DNA of 64,000 nucleotides from Qipengyuania proteolytica (GCF_019711565.1 NZ_JAIGNN010000002.1:310001-374000); one strand, 5' to 3'; counted from the first letter of the stretch, positions 18,447 through 30,522 are shown. Made by a program: numbers and translations. Notes: generated by a model not told the origin, from the sequence alone.

Positions 18447-19157
18447 ATGACATGCATTCTTCTCACCGGCTCTTCGCGCGGCATCGGCGCGGCAGCCAGG
18501 AACGCTCTCGAGGCGCGCGGCGCCAAAGTGATCGGCCAGGCGACCAGCAGCACCTCGGTCGATACCGTCCCGGCCGACTTTTCGGACCCCGGCGCACCGC
18601 ATGAATTGTGGGAAGCCGCCCTCGCCCGCGCTGGCGGCGCCATCGATGTGCTGGTCAACAATGCGGGCATGTTCGTGCCCAACCCGATCGACGCCTCGGA
18701 CATCGAATGGCTCGACGGATGGGAGGACACGATGCGCATCAACTTGACCGCTTCGGCCCAGTTGAGCCGGTTTGCCGTCCGCCATTGGCTGGAGCGCGGC
18801 GTGCCAGGGCGCATCGTCCATGTCGCCAGCCGCGCCGGCCACCGCGGCGATTCGCCCGCGCACTGGCACTATGCGGCGAGCAAGGGCGGGATGCTGGCGA
18901 TGCACAAGACCATCGCACGGCAGTATGCGGCTGAGGGCATTCTCAGCTTCGCGATCACGCCCGGTTTCACAGATACGGCGATGGCGGGCGATTACCTCGA
19001 AAGCCGCGGCGGCGCGGGGCTGCTGGCAGACATTCCGCTGGGCCGCGTGGCCGAGCCCGAGGAGATCGGGAAGCTTATCGAATTCTGCGCGCTCGACGCG
19101 CCCGCCAGCCTGACCGGCGCCACCCTCGATGCGAACGGAGCAAGCTATGTTCGCTAA
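18447..19157 (+). CDS. Short-chain dehydrogenase/reductase
   Basis: A 236-residue SDR with cofactor motif T-G-S-S-R-G-I-G at the N-terminus, N-N-A-G in the middle and the catalytic Y-A-A-S-K. The substrate cannot be read from sequence. Its last 11 bases overlap the start of the metallo-beta-lactamase gene, so it leads a four-gene operon (SDR, lactamase, prmA, TIGR02117 protein). Confidence 0.88.
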   Translation: MTCILLTGSSRGIGAAARNALEARGAKVIGQATSSTSVDTVPADFSDPGAPHELWEAALARAGGAIDVLVNNAGMFVPNPIDASDIEWLDGWEDTMRINLTASAQLSRFAVRHWLERGVPGRIVHVASRAGHRGDSPAHWHYAASKGGMLAMHKTIARQYAAEGILSFAITPGFTDTAMAGDYLESRGGAGLLADIPLGRVAEPEEIGKLIEFCALDAPASLTGATLDANGASYVR

Positions 19158-20055
19158 GGCTACACCTGTTGCGCTAGCCACACTCCTCGCAGCCTGCGCT
19201 CCGCCGATCCAGACGCCCGATCCGCTGCCCGAGCCGGAGCAGGTGACGATGGCGCAATGGGCATCGGGCTGCGAGCCGTGGGACGAGTGGGACAAGCCCG
19301 CCCCGCCCTTCCGCATCCATGGCAACACCTATTACGTCGGCACCTGCGGGATCGCTGCAATCCTCGTCGCCGGACCGCAGGGGCACATCCTCATCGACAG
19401 CGGCACCGAAGCGGGCGCCGAGGTGGTACTCGCCAATATCGGCAAGCTCGGGTTCCGCCCCAACGAGATCGCGACGATCCTGCACAGTCACGAACATTTC
19501 GACCACGTCGGCGGCTTTGCGAAGCTCAAGGCGGCGACCGGCGCCCACATCGCCGCCTCGGCCGCCGCTGCCGCGGTGCTCCGCAGCGGCGAGGTCGGGC
19601 CCGACGATCCGCAGGCCGGGACGCTCGATGCGATGGCGCCCGTGGCGGTCGACGTGATCGTTGCCGACGGCGATGTCGTGCGCACGGAGACGGCAAATCT
19701 CGTCGCTACCGCAACCCCGGGACATACGGCTGGTGCCCTGAGCTGGCAGTGGCAGGACTGCGACGGCAGGGCCGGCTGCAAGACGATCGTCTATGCCGAC
19801 AGCCTTTCGCCCGTGAGCAGCGACGCTTACCGCTTTTCTGACCATCCCGCCTATCTTGCCGCTTACCGGCACAGCGTTGCCCGGGTGCGTGCCCTGCAAT
19901 GCGACATATTGCTCACGCCGCATCCGTCCGCCAGCAAGATGCTCGAGCGCGCAGCTGCCGGCAGCCTCGTCGGGGGCATGTCTTGCGCGGAATATGCCGA
20001 CGCTCTCGAAGCGCGTCTTAAAGAGCGCCTCGCCAAGGAGGCCGCCGGTGGCTGA
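19147..20055 (+). CDS. Subclass B3 metallo-beta-lactamase, lipoprotein form
   Basis: From the ATG at 19147, with GGAG upstream, the protein has 302 residues. The signal ends in a lipobox L-A-A-C (C17), so the mature enzyme is probably a lipid-anchored periplasmic protein. Zinc ligands of the H-x-H-x-D-H type are H115, H117, D119 and H120; H193 lies in T-P-G-H-T-A-G and H259 in L-L-T-P-H-P, the last being a hallmark of subclass B3 (L1-like). P-P-F-R-I-H-G-N-T-Y-Y also fits B3 enzymes. Hydrolysis of beta-lactams is predicted but environmental B3 homologues can have weak activity. It overlaps prmA by 8 bases. Confidence 0.88.
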   Translation: MFAKATPVALATLLAACAPPIQTPDPLPEPEQVTMAQWASGCEPWDEWDKPAPPFRIHGNTYYVGTCGIAAILVAGPQGHILIDSGTEAGAEVVLANIGKLGFRPNEIATILHSHEHFDHVGGFAKLKAATGAHIAASAAAAAVLRSGEVGPDDPQAGTLDAMAPVAVDVIVADGDVVRTETANLVATATPGHTAGALSWQWQDCDGRAGCKTIVYADSLSPVSSDAYRFSDHPAYLAAYRHSVARVRALQCDILLTPHPSASKMLERAAAGSLVGGMSCAEYADALEARLKERLAKEAAGG

Positions 20056-20953
20056 CAGCTGGAAGATCCTCGCCGAATGCTCGAAGGACGAAGCGCGCGA
20101 TGCCCTCGTCGCCTATGAAGAGGATCTCGACTGGCCGCCCGAATGGGTGGTGACCGCGATGGAAGTCGCCGACCATTTACCGGAAGACTGGACCTTCGAA
20201 GTCTATCTCGACCGCAAGCCGAAACCCGCCGATGTACAGCGCGTCGCGGCGCTGTTTCCCGGCAAGGCTCCGGAACTGGTGGTGGAAAAGCTACCCAAGA
20301 CCGACTGGGTGGTCGAAAGCCAGAAGGGGGTCGAGCCGATCCGCGCAGGGCGGTTCCATGTGCGCACGCCCGAACACGAACCCGACCCCGACCTGGTCGA
20401 CTTCGTCATCCCGGCCAGCCAGGCCTTCGGTACCGGCCAGCACGCGACCACGGCCGGGTGCCTCGCGATGCTCGACCTGATGAAGCGCCAGGGCGTGACG
20501 GCGCGCAACATCGCCGATATCGGCACCGGCACGGGGCTGCTGGCCTTCGCCGCGCTCAACCTGTGGCCGGGCGCGACCGCGACTGCCTCGGATATCGACC
20601 CGGTCTGTGCGAGTGTGGTCGAGGATAATTGCGCGCTGAACGCAGTGCCGCAGGGCGCGGGTCCGGGCGAACTTACCATGGTGATCGCCGACGGCATGGC
20701 CGACCCGCTGCTCGAGGCGCGGGGTCCCTACGACCTGTTCATCGCCAACATCCTCGCCGGACCGCTGGTCGAGCTGGCGGGGCCTTTCGCAGCCGCCATC
20801 CCGGCAGGGGGGAATCTCCTGCTTGCCGGGCTGCTCGAAACGCAGGAACCGCAGGTTCGCCGCGCCTATCGCGCGCTCGGCTTCCGTCTTGCCCGACGGC
20901 TGGTGAACGGCGACTGGTCCATCCTCTGGCTGCGCAAGAGCCGCATTCGGTGA
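20048..20953 (+). CDS. prmA: Ribosomal protein L11 methyltransferase
   Basis: The start is a GTG at 20048 inside the end of the lactamase gene, with an AAGGAGG site six bases before it; this gives 301 residues, normal for PrmA. The C-terminal SAM domain shows F-G-T-G-Q-H-A-T-T, I-G-T-G-T-G and the N-I-L-A-G-P-L motif typical of L11 methyltransferases. It trimethylates residues of ribosomal protein L11. It overlaps the next gene by four bases (GTGA). Confidence 0.93.
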   Translation: MADSWKILAECSKDEARDALVAYEEDLDWPPEWVVTAMEVADHLPEDWTFEVYLDRKPKPADVQRVAALFPGKAPELVVEKLPKTDWVVESQKGVEPIRAGRFHVRTPEHEPDPDLVDFVIPASQAFGTGQHATTAGCLAMLDLMKRQGVTARNIADIGTGTGLLAFAALNLWPGATATASDIDPVCASVVEDNCALNAVPQGAGPGELTMVIADGMADPLLEARGPYDLFIANILAGPLVELAGPFAAAIPAGGNLLLAGLLETQEPQVRRAYRALGFRLARRLVNGDWSILWLRKSRIR

Positions 20954-21624
20954 GACGCGTTCTGCGCGGGCTCGGCCGGCTAGGCGCCGCGCTGGCCACC
21001 CTGGCCATCCTGTTCCTGCTCGGCGCTTGGGTCGGCAGTTCCATCCCCCGCAATGGCGAGTGGGAGGAGCCCGCAGAGGGCGTCGAAATCTTGATCGAAA
21101 CCAACGGTATCCACACCGGGATCGTTATGCCGCTGGTGACGCCGATCAAGGATTGGCGAGCCGACTTCCCAGCGTCCGATCTCGGAGATCCGGCCCGCCC
21201 CTATACCCACGTTTCGGTGAGTTGGGGGGAGCGTCAGGTTTTTCTCGACACGCCGACCTGGTGGGACTTGCGGCCAGCCACGGCGCTCAACGCTGCCACC
21301 GGTGGAGACGGCTTGCTCCATGCCGCGCATTACGTCCGCCCCGCGCCCGGCGAAACGGTTCGCGTGCTGCGGGTCACGCCCGAGCAGTACGCCCTGCTGG
21401 TCGCCCGGATCGAGCGGCAGGTCCGCCCGCCCGAGGCGCGCAAGCGCTATCCGGGGTATGGCAGCTATGACGTTTTCTACGACGCGCCGGGCACCTACCA
21501 CCTGGGCAACAGCTGCAACCAGTGGACAAGCGACACGCTCGCCGCAGCGGGGATCCGCACCGGCTGGTGGACGCCGCTTCCGGGCGGGGTGATGAAATGG
21601 GTCCCCCCGCCCGCCTCCGAATGA
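20950..21624 (+). CDS. TIGR02117/DUF2459-family protein
   Basis: Translation starts at a GTG overlapping the prmA stop and gives 224 residues. One N-terminal membrane segment (about residues 10-30) is followed by the domain with E-T-N-G-I-H-T-G and C-N-Q-W-T-S characteristic of the TIGR02117 family, which contains conserved His and Cys residues suggestive of a papain-like or NlpC-like fold. Function is not established. In some alphaproteobacteria such genes lie near PHA genes, but here it is in the prmA operon. It ends directly against the stop of the convergent oxidase gene. Confidence 0.8.
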   Translation: MRRVLRGLGRLGAALATLAILFLLGAWVGSSIPRNGEWEEPAEGVEILIETNGIHTGIVMPLVTPIKDWRADFPASDLGDPARPYTHVSVSWGERQVFLDTPTWWDLRPATALNAATGGDGLLHAAHYVRPAPGETVRVLRVTPEQYALLVARIERQVRPPEARKRYPGYGSYDVFYDAPGTYHLGNSCNQWTSDTLAAAGIRTGWWTPLPGGVMKWVPPPASE

Positions 21625-23091
21625 TCAGGCGAGGTTCGCGTCGGCGGCGGGTTCGCCCGGCAGCGGCTTGCCGGTTTGCAGGAACGCGCGCACCCGTTCG
21701 CTGAACATCAGGCGGCCTTGCGGGTAATGCCTGCGATGGATCGCCATCAGCCGGTCGAGGTGCTGCTCGCCGAGCGAATCCCGCATTTCGGGCATCAGCG
21801 CGCTCTTGCCGAAATGCGGGCGCGTGTCGGGTTCGTACTGCATCACCAGCCGCTGCAACCGTTCCAGCCAGGCATAGTCGCGCGGGTCGGCGAAGAGATC
21901 GATCGCCGCCATCGGCTGCGTGTGGTTCGCCGCGAAGACGAGGTCTGAGGTCCCCGGCAGTTCGCGCACGCTGATCACGCCCTTGAGGAAGAACCCCAGG
22001 TCGCGCAGTCCGTCGGCCTCGCGGATGATGAATTTGACGATGGCGGGTGCCTTCTCGAGCGGCACGAAAAAGGCGAGATTGTAGCCCGTATAGGTGGTCG
22101 AGAAGCAACCGCGCAGGATATCGGGGGCGCGGTCCTTGGCTTGCCCCTTCTTCGGATCGTAAAGGTAGTCGAGATCTTCGGGATCGGTGATTATCCGGTC
22201 GACCTGCGTGACGTTCAGCTTGTGGATGAACCGCTGCAGCGGGCGGCGCCACTTCGGCACCCAGCGGTCGAGCCACTGGTACTTGCCGATCACCCACCGC
22301 GCGACCGGCGCGAAGAACCCGCCGCCCGACCTCTCCTTCTTCGTTTTCACCGCCGGGTCGAATGGCGACAGCGCATGGAGCATCATCACCGGATCGTCGA
22401 GATCGGTGTAGGGCAGGATGCACCAATTCGACGCGATCGCCCCTTTCTGCAGCGCCCGCAGGTTCGACAGGCGATTGACATGGCTGGTCGAAATGAAAGC
22501 CTCGGTCGGCACGGTCTCGAGCGAGAGTTCGACGATCGGGGCGATGGTGCCGAAGGACAGCGCGACATAGGGGAATTCCGGGTCGCCGCGGCTCAGCGTG
22601 TGGCGCTGGCCGCTGTCGTCGAGGAACGTTACGGACGTCACGGCATCGGCCATAACCGCCCGGTCGCCGAAGCCATGCGTGCCCGTTGCCAGCGCGCCCA
22701 CCACCGTCTGCTGCATGTAATTGCCGGAATTGATGAGCCGTCGCTTGTGCCCGAGCAGGAAGAGCTTGAGCTGCTCGACCGAGACCGAAGCCCCTACGGT
22801 CGCGATGCCGGTGGCAGGGTCGTAATCCAGCCGGTCCAGTCCGCCTTCGCGCATCATCATCGCGTTCACGCCCGGCACGATCTGGACGCCGTTGTAGGAG
22901 TGCGACTTGCCGACGCAGCTGTACCGGCCCATGGCCATGTCGGCGCACAGTTTCGCCTCGTCGCGTGGAATGCGCGCTTCCGCCTCGCCGCGAAACACAT
23001 GGATCCAGGTGGCGATACGCCGCAGGCCCTCCCGGCCTTCCTGATCCTCGAGCCTGCGCTGCACGCGCCCGCGCTTCCATTCCTGGATCAT
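21625..23091 (-). CDS. FAD-binding oxidoreductase, aldonolactone-oxidase-like
   Basis: The 488-residue protein has an N-terminal PCMH-type FAD domain (residues about 40-215; motifs Y-S-C-V-G-K-S-H-S-Y and A-T-G-T-H-G-F-G) and a C-terminal region with R-P-H-F-G-K as in D-arabinono-1,4-lactone oxidases. The histidine in S-H-S-Y or the T-H-G site could bind FAD. Substrate is unknown. No signal peptide is seen. It is divergent from an SDR gene at 23248 and convergent with the TIGR02117 gene, with the two stops forming TGATCA. Confidence 0.82.
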   Translation of the reverse strand: MIQEWKRGRVQRRLEDQEGREGLRRIATWIHVFRGEAEARIPRDEAKLCADMAMGRYSCVGKSHSYNGVQIVPGVNAMMMREGGLDRLDYDPATGIATVGASVSVEQLKLFLLGHKRRLINSGNYMQQTVVGALATGTHGFGDRAVMADAVTSVTFLDDSGQRHTLSRGDPEFPYVALSFGTIAPIVELSLETVPTEAFISTSHVNRLSNLRALQKGAIASNWCILPYTDLDDPVMMLHALSPFDPAVKTKKERSGGGFFAPVARWVIGKYQWLDRWVPKWRRPLQRFIHKLNVTQVDRIITDPEDLDYLYDPKKGQAKDRAPDILRGCFSTTYTGYNLAFFVPLEKAPAIVKFIIREADGLRDLGFFLKGVISVRELPGTSDLVFAANHTQPMAAIDLFADPRDYAWLERLQRLVMQYEPDTRPHFGKSALMPEMRDSLGEQHLDRLMAIHRRHYPQGRLMFSERVRAFLQTGKPLPGEPAADANLA

Positions 23092-23247
23092 GTCATCCCC
23101 CGCCTGATGCCCGTTATGTTACATTTAACAGAGGCTTCCCGGGCGAGCGAGGACAGAAACGACATCGCGCAAGCCCCATTCATGCGGAACCAAGCGTGGG
23201 TGTGGCCGCTTGGTCTGCGACAGACACGGCAGGACAGGCAGGAACCC

Positions 23248-23919
23248 ATGGCAAGGACACTTATCATCACCGGCGCATCGAGCGGCATCGGTGCCGCAAC
23301 AGCCAAGGCCGCTGCCGAGGCGGGCTGGAACGTCGCCCTGTGCGCCCGGTCGGCGGACAAGCTGGAGGCGCTGGCCGCCGAGATCGGCGATCGCGCGCTA
23401 GCCATCGCCTGCGACGTGACCCATCGCGAGCAGATCGCCGATGCCATCAAGCGCACGGTCTCGGCCTTCGGATCGCTCGACGCGGTCTTCGCCAATGCCG
23501 GGACGGGTGTCGCCAAGCCGGGTGTCGAGCAGGGCGATCCGCAGGAATGGCACGACATGATCCACGTTAATGTGCTCGCCGTGCTCTACGCAGCCCATGC
23601 CGCCATCCCGCATCTCAGGAAGTCCAAGGGGCAGTTCGTGATCACCGGCTCCAAGGCCGGGCGCGACCATCTCAAGGGCTCGGTCTATGGTGCCACCAAG
23701 TGGTTCGTGCAGGGTTTCGCCGGCAATCTGGCCGAGGAAATGCGCGAATGGGGCGGCCGTTGCACCGTGATCACGCCGGGCATGGTCGACACCCCGTTCT
23801 TCGACGAGCCCAAGCCGGGCAAGATCCAGCCAGAAGACGTCGCCAATGCGGTCGTCTACGCTCTGCAGCAACCCGCGACGGCGGCGGTGCGCGAAATCCA
23901 TATCATGCCGAACGACTGA
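23248..23919 (+). CDS. Short-chain dehydrogenase/reductase
   Basis: A 223-residue SDR with T-G-A-S-S-G-I-G and the catalytic Y-G-A-T-K. The usual N-N-A-G is A-N-A-G here. The ATG at 23248 has an AGGAA site. A much longer open frame upstream overlaps the divergent oxidase gene and is a shadow. Substrate unknown. It ends directly against the convergent CinA-like gene. Confidence 0.87.
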   Translation: MARTLIITGASSGIGAATAKAAAEAGWNVALCARSADKLEALAAEIGDRALAIACDVTHREQIADAIKRTVSAFGSLDAVFANAGTGVAKPGVEQGDPQEWHDMIHVNVLAVLYAAHAAIPHLRKSKGQFVITGSKAGRDHLKGSVYGATKWFVQGFAGNLAEEMREWGGRCTVITPGMVDTPFFDEPKPGKIQPEDVANAVVYALQQPATAAVREIHIMPND

Positions 23920-24414
23920 TCAGGCAGAGAGCGCGTCCTGGAGGGCCGCCAGCGCCGCACGCGTGAAGGCCTCCATATTGGCGATGCGGTCGTCGCTGCC
24001 GGTTTCGGTCACCTGGATCTGTTCGAAGCCGTCCGGGCCGACGATGGCGGCCACGCTGCGCCCCGCCGTCGCCCCGCTCGGGTGGCTCGACCCGCCGACC
24101 GAGCCGCTTTCGGCGATGCCCCATTCGGCCCCGAAATTGTCGCGGATCGCGCGCGCTTGAAGAAGCGCATAGTCCTCGCTCGCGCCGCGCATCCCGGCAT
24201 AGGCCTCGCGCGGGAGGGCGAAGAGCACGTTGCGGGCGCGGAAGGAATAGACCACCCCGCCCCCGACGAAGAAGTCGAGCGCGCCCGGAACGGTGAGGAG
24301 GGAAGCCGCGATCAGGCCGCCGGTCGCCCCATCTGCGACGGCGATTTTCTGGCGCCGCTCGCGCAGGAGCGTGGCGATGCGCAGGGCCTGCGGGTGGAGT
24401 TCGGCAAGCATCAC
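23920..24414 (-). CDS. CinA C-terminal domain protein
   Basis: A 164-residue stand-alone CinA C-terminal domain, the fold of nicotinamide-nucleotide amidohydrolase (PncC). The family block is recognisable (T-G-G-L-I-A-A-S-L, then G-A-L-D-F-F-V-G-G-G-V-V-Y-S), but the usual E-S-C-T-G-G reads D-G-A-T-G-G, so conserved polar residues before the Gly pair are changed and activity is uncertain. Its stop abuts that of the convergent SDR gene. Confidence 0.78.
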   Translation of the reverse strand: MMLAELHPQALRIATLLRERRQKIAVADGATGGLIAASLLTVPGALDFFVGGGVVYSFRARNVLFALPREAYAGMRGASEDYALLQARAIRDNFGAEWGIAESGSVGGSSHPSGATAGRSVAAIVGPDGFEQIQVTETGSDDRIANMEAFTRAALAALQDALSA

Positions 24415-24484
24415 CGCGCGCTATCGGACGCTGCGAGAATATGGGCGCGCGCCGCCTCGATCTGTGCTAGTCGCACGCTCCTAC

Positions 24485-25018
24485 CTACCGCTTCAGACCA
24501 CGCACGGTCAGGCCGATGCCGAAGAACATTTCAGCCACCGCAACTTGCAGGGCAACCGTCCCCTGCAGGGGAAGAACGGGGTAGATCCCTGCCAGACCAA
24601 GCAGTGTGACGATGGCTGCCAGCATCCAGAAGAGCTTGTCGCCATAGGCGGTCCGGAACGCGAAATAATGCGTGCCGACCATGATCGCGGCAAGCGGCAT
24701 CACAAGCTGCGGGGCGTAATCGAGAAACAGCCAGGCCGCGAACAGGCCGGCGATCATGGCAATCGTCGATTCAAGGATCAGCGGACCGAAGGGATTGTCC
24801 TTCGCCTCGCCGGCGCGACGCAGGATCGCACGGTTGGCCAGCAGCGCGAGCGGGTAGATGAACATCCCGCCGACGAAGAGGACGACGAAGCCTGTCGCCA
24901 CCCCGCTGCGACTCTCTGCGAAGGCCGCTGCGAGCCACACCAGGCCCGAAACGATCACACCGGGTCCGCCATCGGTATAGGCGCGGCGCAAGTCCGCCTG
25001 AGCATCGGCAATGTGCAT
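24485..25018 (-). CDS. Multi-pass membrane protein of unknown function
   Basis: The 177-residue protein has five to six hydrophobic segments covering most of its length and a short hydrophilic N-terminus. An AGGGGAGA site precedes the ATG. It resembles small uncharacterised membrane proteins of the DUF7010 kind, but this is a weak recollection. It follows ligA by 23 bases on the same strand and may be co-transcribed with it. Confidence 0.7.
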   Translation of the reverse strand: MHIADAQADLRRAYTDGGPGVIVSGLVWLAAAFAESRSGVATGFVVLFVGGMFIYPLALLANRAILRRAGEAKDNPFGPLILESTIAMIAGLFAAWLFLDYAPQLVMPLAAIMVGTHYFAFRTAYGDKLFWMLAAIVTLLGLAGIYPVLPLQGTVALQVAVAEMFFGIGLTVRGLKR

Positions 25019-25041
25019 GTACGATCTCCCCTGTGATCGGC

Positions 25042-27689
<2,648 letters not shown>

Positions 27690-28214
27690 TCAGGTCAGCA
27701 CGATCCCCAGGTCCTCGGGCTTGATCCGCCACTCGCCGCGTTCGAACCGCAGGCGATGATAGCTCCAGCCGTGTTGGCCATTGGCGTAATAGCCGCCCCA
27801 GCCCACGCAGTTGGCCGGCGTTTCGCAGCTGAACTCGTTCACGTCGAAGATCGCAGCCGGAACGCCCGTGTCGGCAGCCACGACATCGATACCCTGCTGC
27901 TGGCAGCGGGTGAAAGGCGACAGGCCGGGAAAGCGTTTCAGGAGCGCCAGTTCCACCTCCGGTTCGAGCGGCAGCCGCTCGGTAACACCGCTCGCGACGC
28001 CGGGCCGCTCCTGCGAGGCACAGACCACCTCGTAAGGCCGGTCTTTCCACGCGAAATACTTGGCCAGCCGGTATTCGAGCAGCGCGAGGCGCGGCGTGTT
28101 TATGTCCTCGTAAAAGCCGATCTCGAACGCCTCCTGCGCCGGCGCGTAGCGCGGCAGATAAGGCGCGCAGGCCGTCGATAGAACCGCGATGGAAGTGAGG
28201 AGAATTCGGCGCAT
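27690..28214 (-). CDS. Hypothetical lipoprotein
   Basis: The 174-residue protein begins with a short signal ending in S-T-A-C, so it is probably a lipoprotein. The mature part has several cysteines (V-C-A-S, T-R-C-Q, S-C-E-T, N-C-V-G) and aromatic-rich C-terminal segments ending in E-W-R-I-K, a layout seen in small periplasmic domains. No family recognised. Confidence 0.65.
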   Translation of the reverse strand: MRRILLTSIAVLSTACAPYLPRYAPAQEAFEIGFYEDINTPRLALLEYRLAKYFAWKDRPYEVVCASQERPGVASGVTERLPLEPEVELALLKRFPGLSPFTRCQQQGIDVVAADTGVPAAIFDVNEFSCETPANCVGWGGYYANGQHGWSYHRLRFERGEWRIKPEDLGIVLT

Positions 28215-28235
28215 GCGACCTCCGATTACTTGGAG

Positions 28236-28337
28236 ATGAAATGCGCGGCGACGGGTTCGGTGCCGGATGACGACGCGTTCAAGTTCAGCGTGTGGGGACT
28301 GCTGGTGCTGATCTATCTCGGGCAGCGGGAGAGTTAA
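28236..28337 (+). pseudogene. Partial copy of the DUF2165 gene 3' end
   Basis: Bases 28272-28330 repeat 27621-27679 of the DUF2165 gene almost exactly; the first 47 bases are identical and two differ near the end. The copy reads D-A-F-K-F-S-V-W-G-L-L and then ends E-S-stop instead of E-A-A-stop. It sits in a 33-codon open frame starting at the ATG 28236, whose first 12 codons are unrelated. GGAG is directly against the ATG, too close for good initiation, so this is most likely a duplication remnant, although a one-helix peptide is possible. Confidence 0.6.
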
Positions 28338-28345
28338 TGTTCGGC

Positions 28346-28858
28346 CTAGACGACCCAGCGGGTCGTGGTCTCAACAACCACCCAATCGGCACCTCTTTGT
28401 TCAACGAAATGTCGATAGCCGCCACCGAAATCATCGATATCTATGACACAGGATGAGGTAGTGGGGCACTTGATTGCGACAACCGCAAGACTGCTCGCCT
28501 CTTCACTATCAGGTCCGAAATAGTGATAGAGCGCCGTGAACATGCCGAAATCTCCCTCTTCGACCACGCGTCGACAGGATTTGTACGGAACGGGACGGAT
28601 GACAGTGTCCGACAGATGCATTGCCAGCCGCTCGATATCGAATTGGCTTTCACCACCGAGGCAGAGGGTAATCGCTTCTGCAGGCTCATCCGATCTCCGA
28701 TAGAGATCATCCTTCATGAACCACTCGAATTCCCTCTTGAGCGCCGCAGCAAGAGCTCCTTCGGTATCGGGGTGTCCGATCGGGCGGGCCGATACTGCTG
28801 TCAGAGCCAGAAGAGCAGAAAGAAAAGCCATCAGTCCCGCGGCTTCGGCCCAGCGCAT
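28346..28858 (-). CDS. Hypothetical exported protein downstream of recN
   Basis: A 170-residue protein with an N-terminal signal peptide or membrane helix (residues about 8-26) and a mature domain with three to four cysteines and a Y-R-H-F-V C-terminal block. Its ATG shares one base with the recN stop (TGATG), so it is coupled to recN. Base composition is less GC-rich than its neighbours. No domain recognised. Confidence 0.62.
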   Translation of the reverse strand: MRWAEAAGLMAFLSALLALTAVSARPIGHPDTEGALAAALKREFEWFMKDDLYRRSDEPAEAITLCLGGESQFDIERLAMHLSDTVIRPVPYKSCRRVVEEGDFGMFTALYHYFGPDSEEASSLAVVAIKCPTTSSCVIDIDDFGGGYRHFVEQRGADWVVVETTTRWVV

Positions 28859-30522
28859 CAAACCCCCTCCAGCAGCCGGTCCGCCTGCGCGCGCGCTTCG
28901 GGCGTCACTTCCGCGCCGCTGAGCATGCGGGCGATCTCTTCCTGCCGCCCGGCCTCGTCGAGCAGGGCCACGCTGGTGCGGGTCACCGTGCCGTCAGAGC
29001 TCTTGGCGATCATGTAATGCGTGCGGCCGCGCGCCGCGACCTGGGGCGAGTGCGTGACGGCGAGCAATTGCCCGTCCGCCGCCAGCCGCGCGAGCCGTTC
29101 GCCGATGGCGCTTGCCACCGCGCCGCCGACGCCGCGGTCGATTTCGTCGAAGATGATCGTCGCCGCCCCGCCCTTTTCCGCCAGCGCGACCTTCAAGGCG
29201 AGGATGAAGCGCGACAGCTCGCCCCCGCTGGCGATCTTGGCGAGCGGGGCGAAATCGGCGCCGGGATTGGTCGAGATGAGGAACTCGACCGTGTCCATGC
29301 CCTGCGCGCCCCAGCGTTCCTCCGGCAGTTCGGTTACGGCGGTGCGGAATTTCGCCGCATCGAGCTTCAGCGGGGCGAGTTCGGCAGCCACCGCCTCGTC
29401 GAGCCGCATTGCGCCGGCCACGCGTGTCGCGTGCAGCGCCTCGGCCTCGGCGCGGTAGCGCTGGCCGGCATCCTTCGCCGCTGCCTCCAGCGCGTCGAGC
29501 TGCGCCTCCCCGCCCTCGATCGAGTCGAGCGCGGCGCGGAATTCGCGCATCTTGCCGGGCAGCTCGTCGACCTCGCAGCGGTGCTTGCGGGCGAGCGCGC
29601 GCAGGTCGAACAACCGCGTTTCCGCTGCCTCGAGCGCCTGCGGATCGTGCACCAGCGCCTCGGCTGCGGCCTGCAGCTTGTCCTCCGCCTCGCCCGCCTC
29701 GATCACCGCGCGATCAAGCGCGGCCAGCGCATCGGCGAGCAGCGGATGCTCGGGTGCGATCCGGTCGAGCCGGCGCGCGGCCACGCGCAGCGCGGCGAGC
29801 GGCGAATCCGAGCCTTCCCAGATGTGCCGCAGTTCCTCGAGATCGCCCGAAAGCTTCTCCCCCTTCTGCATGTCCGCGCGCGTTTCGGCGAGGCGCGCCT
29901 CCTCGCCCGCCTGCGGTTCGAGCGCGGTCAGCTCGGTCAGATGCGCGAGCAACAGGTCCTGGTCGGCCCTGGCATTCTCGACCGCTTCGCGCGCTTCGGC
30001 CAACGCGTCCTCGGCGGCGCGCCACTTCGCCCACGCCGCGGCAACCCGTTCGGTCTCTCCGCCAGCGAACCGGTCGAGCAGCGCCCGGTGGCCGCGCGGG
30101 TTCACCAACCCGCGATCGTCGTGCTGGCCGTGCAGTTCGACAAGGTAGGTCGCGAGCTCGCGCAGCAAGCCGACGCTGACCGACTGGTCGTTGACGAAGG
30201 CCTTGCTCTTGCCGTCCGCCTTGAGCTGGCGACGCAGGATCAGCGGCTCGCCTTCGTCGATCTCGGTATCGGCATCCTCGAGCAGTTCGGCGATCCCGGC
30301 GGGCAGCACGGCGAATTCGAAGCTGGCGGTCACGCTCGCCTTCTCCTCGCCCGCGCGGACGAGGCCGCTATCGGCGCGATTGCCTAGCACGAGGCCCAGC
30401 GAATCCAGCAGGATCGACTTGCCCGCCCCCGTCTCGCCCGTGAGCACGCCGAGACCGCGCCCGAAATCGAGATCGAGCGCTTCGATCAGCACGATATTGC
30501 GGATGGCGAGCCGGGTCAGCAT
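28858..30522 (-). CDS. recN: DNA repair ATPase RecN
   Basis: The 554-residue protein is an SMC-like ATPase: Walker A G-E-T-G-A-G-K-S at residues 29-36, a central coiled-coil region rich in Glu/Ala, and C-terminal signature A-S-G-G-E-L-S-R-F with Walker B I-I-F-D-E-I-D. RecN acts at double-strand breaks. The start is GTG-ATG at 30525/30522; the ATG is used here. The bamD ... recN ... ligA order is a common alphaproteobacterial arrangement. Confidence 0.96.
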   Translation of the reverse strand: MLTRLAIRNIVLIEALDLDFGRGLGVLTGETGAGKSILLDSLGLVLGNRADSGLVRAGEEKASVTASFEFAVLPAGIAELLEDADTEIDEGEPLILRRQLKADGKSKAFVNDQSVSVGLLRELATYLVELHGQHDDRGLVNPRGHRALLDRFAGGETERVAAAWAKWRAAEDALAEAREAVENARADQDLLLAHLTELTALEPQAGEEARLAETRADMQKGEKLSGDLEELRHIWEGSDSPLAALRVAARRLDRIAPEHPLLADALAALDRAVIEAGEAEDKLQAAAEALVHDPQALEAAETRLFDLRALARKHRCEVDELPGKMREFRAALDSIEGGEAQLDALEAAAKDAGQRYRAEAEALHATRVAGAMRLDEAVAAELAPLKLDAAKFRTAVTELPEERWGAQGMDTVEFLISTNPGADFAPLAKIASGGELSRFILALKVALAEKGGAATIIFDEIDRGVGGAVASAIGERLARLAADGQLLAVTHSPQVAARGRTHYMIAKSSDGTVTRTSVALLDEAGRQEEIARMLSGAEVTPEARAQADRLLEGV

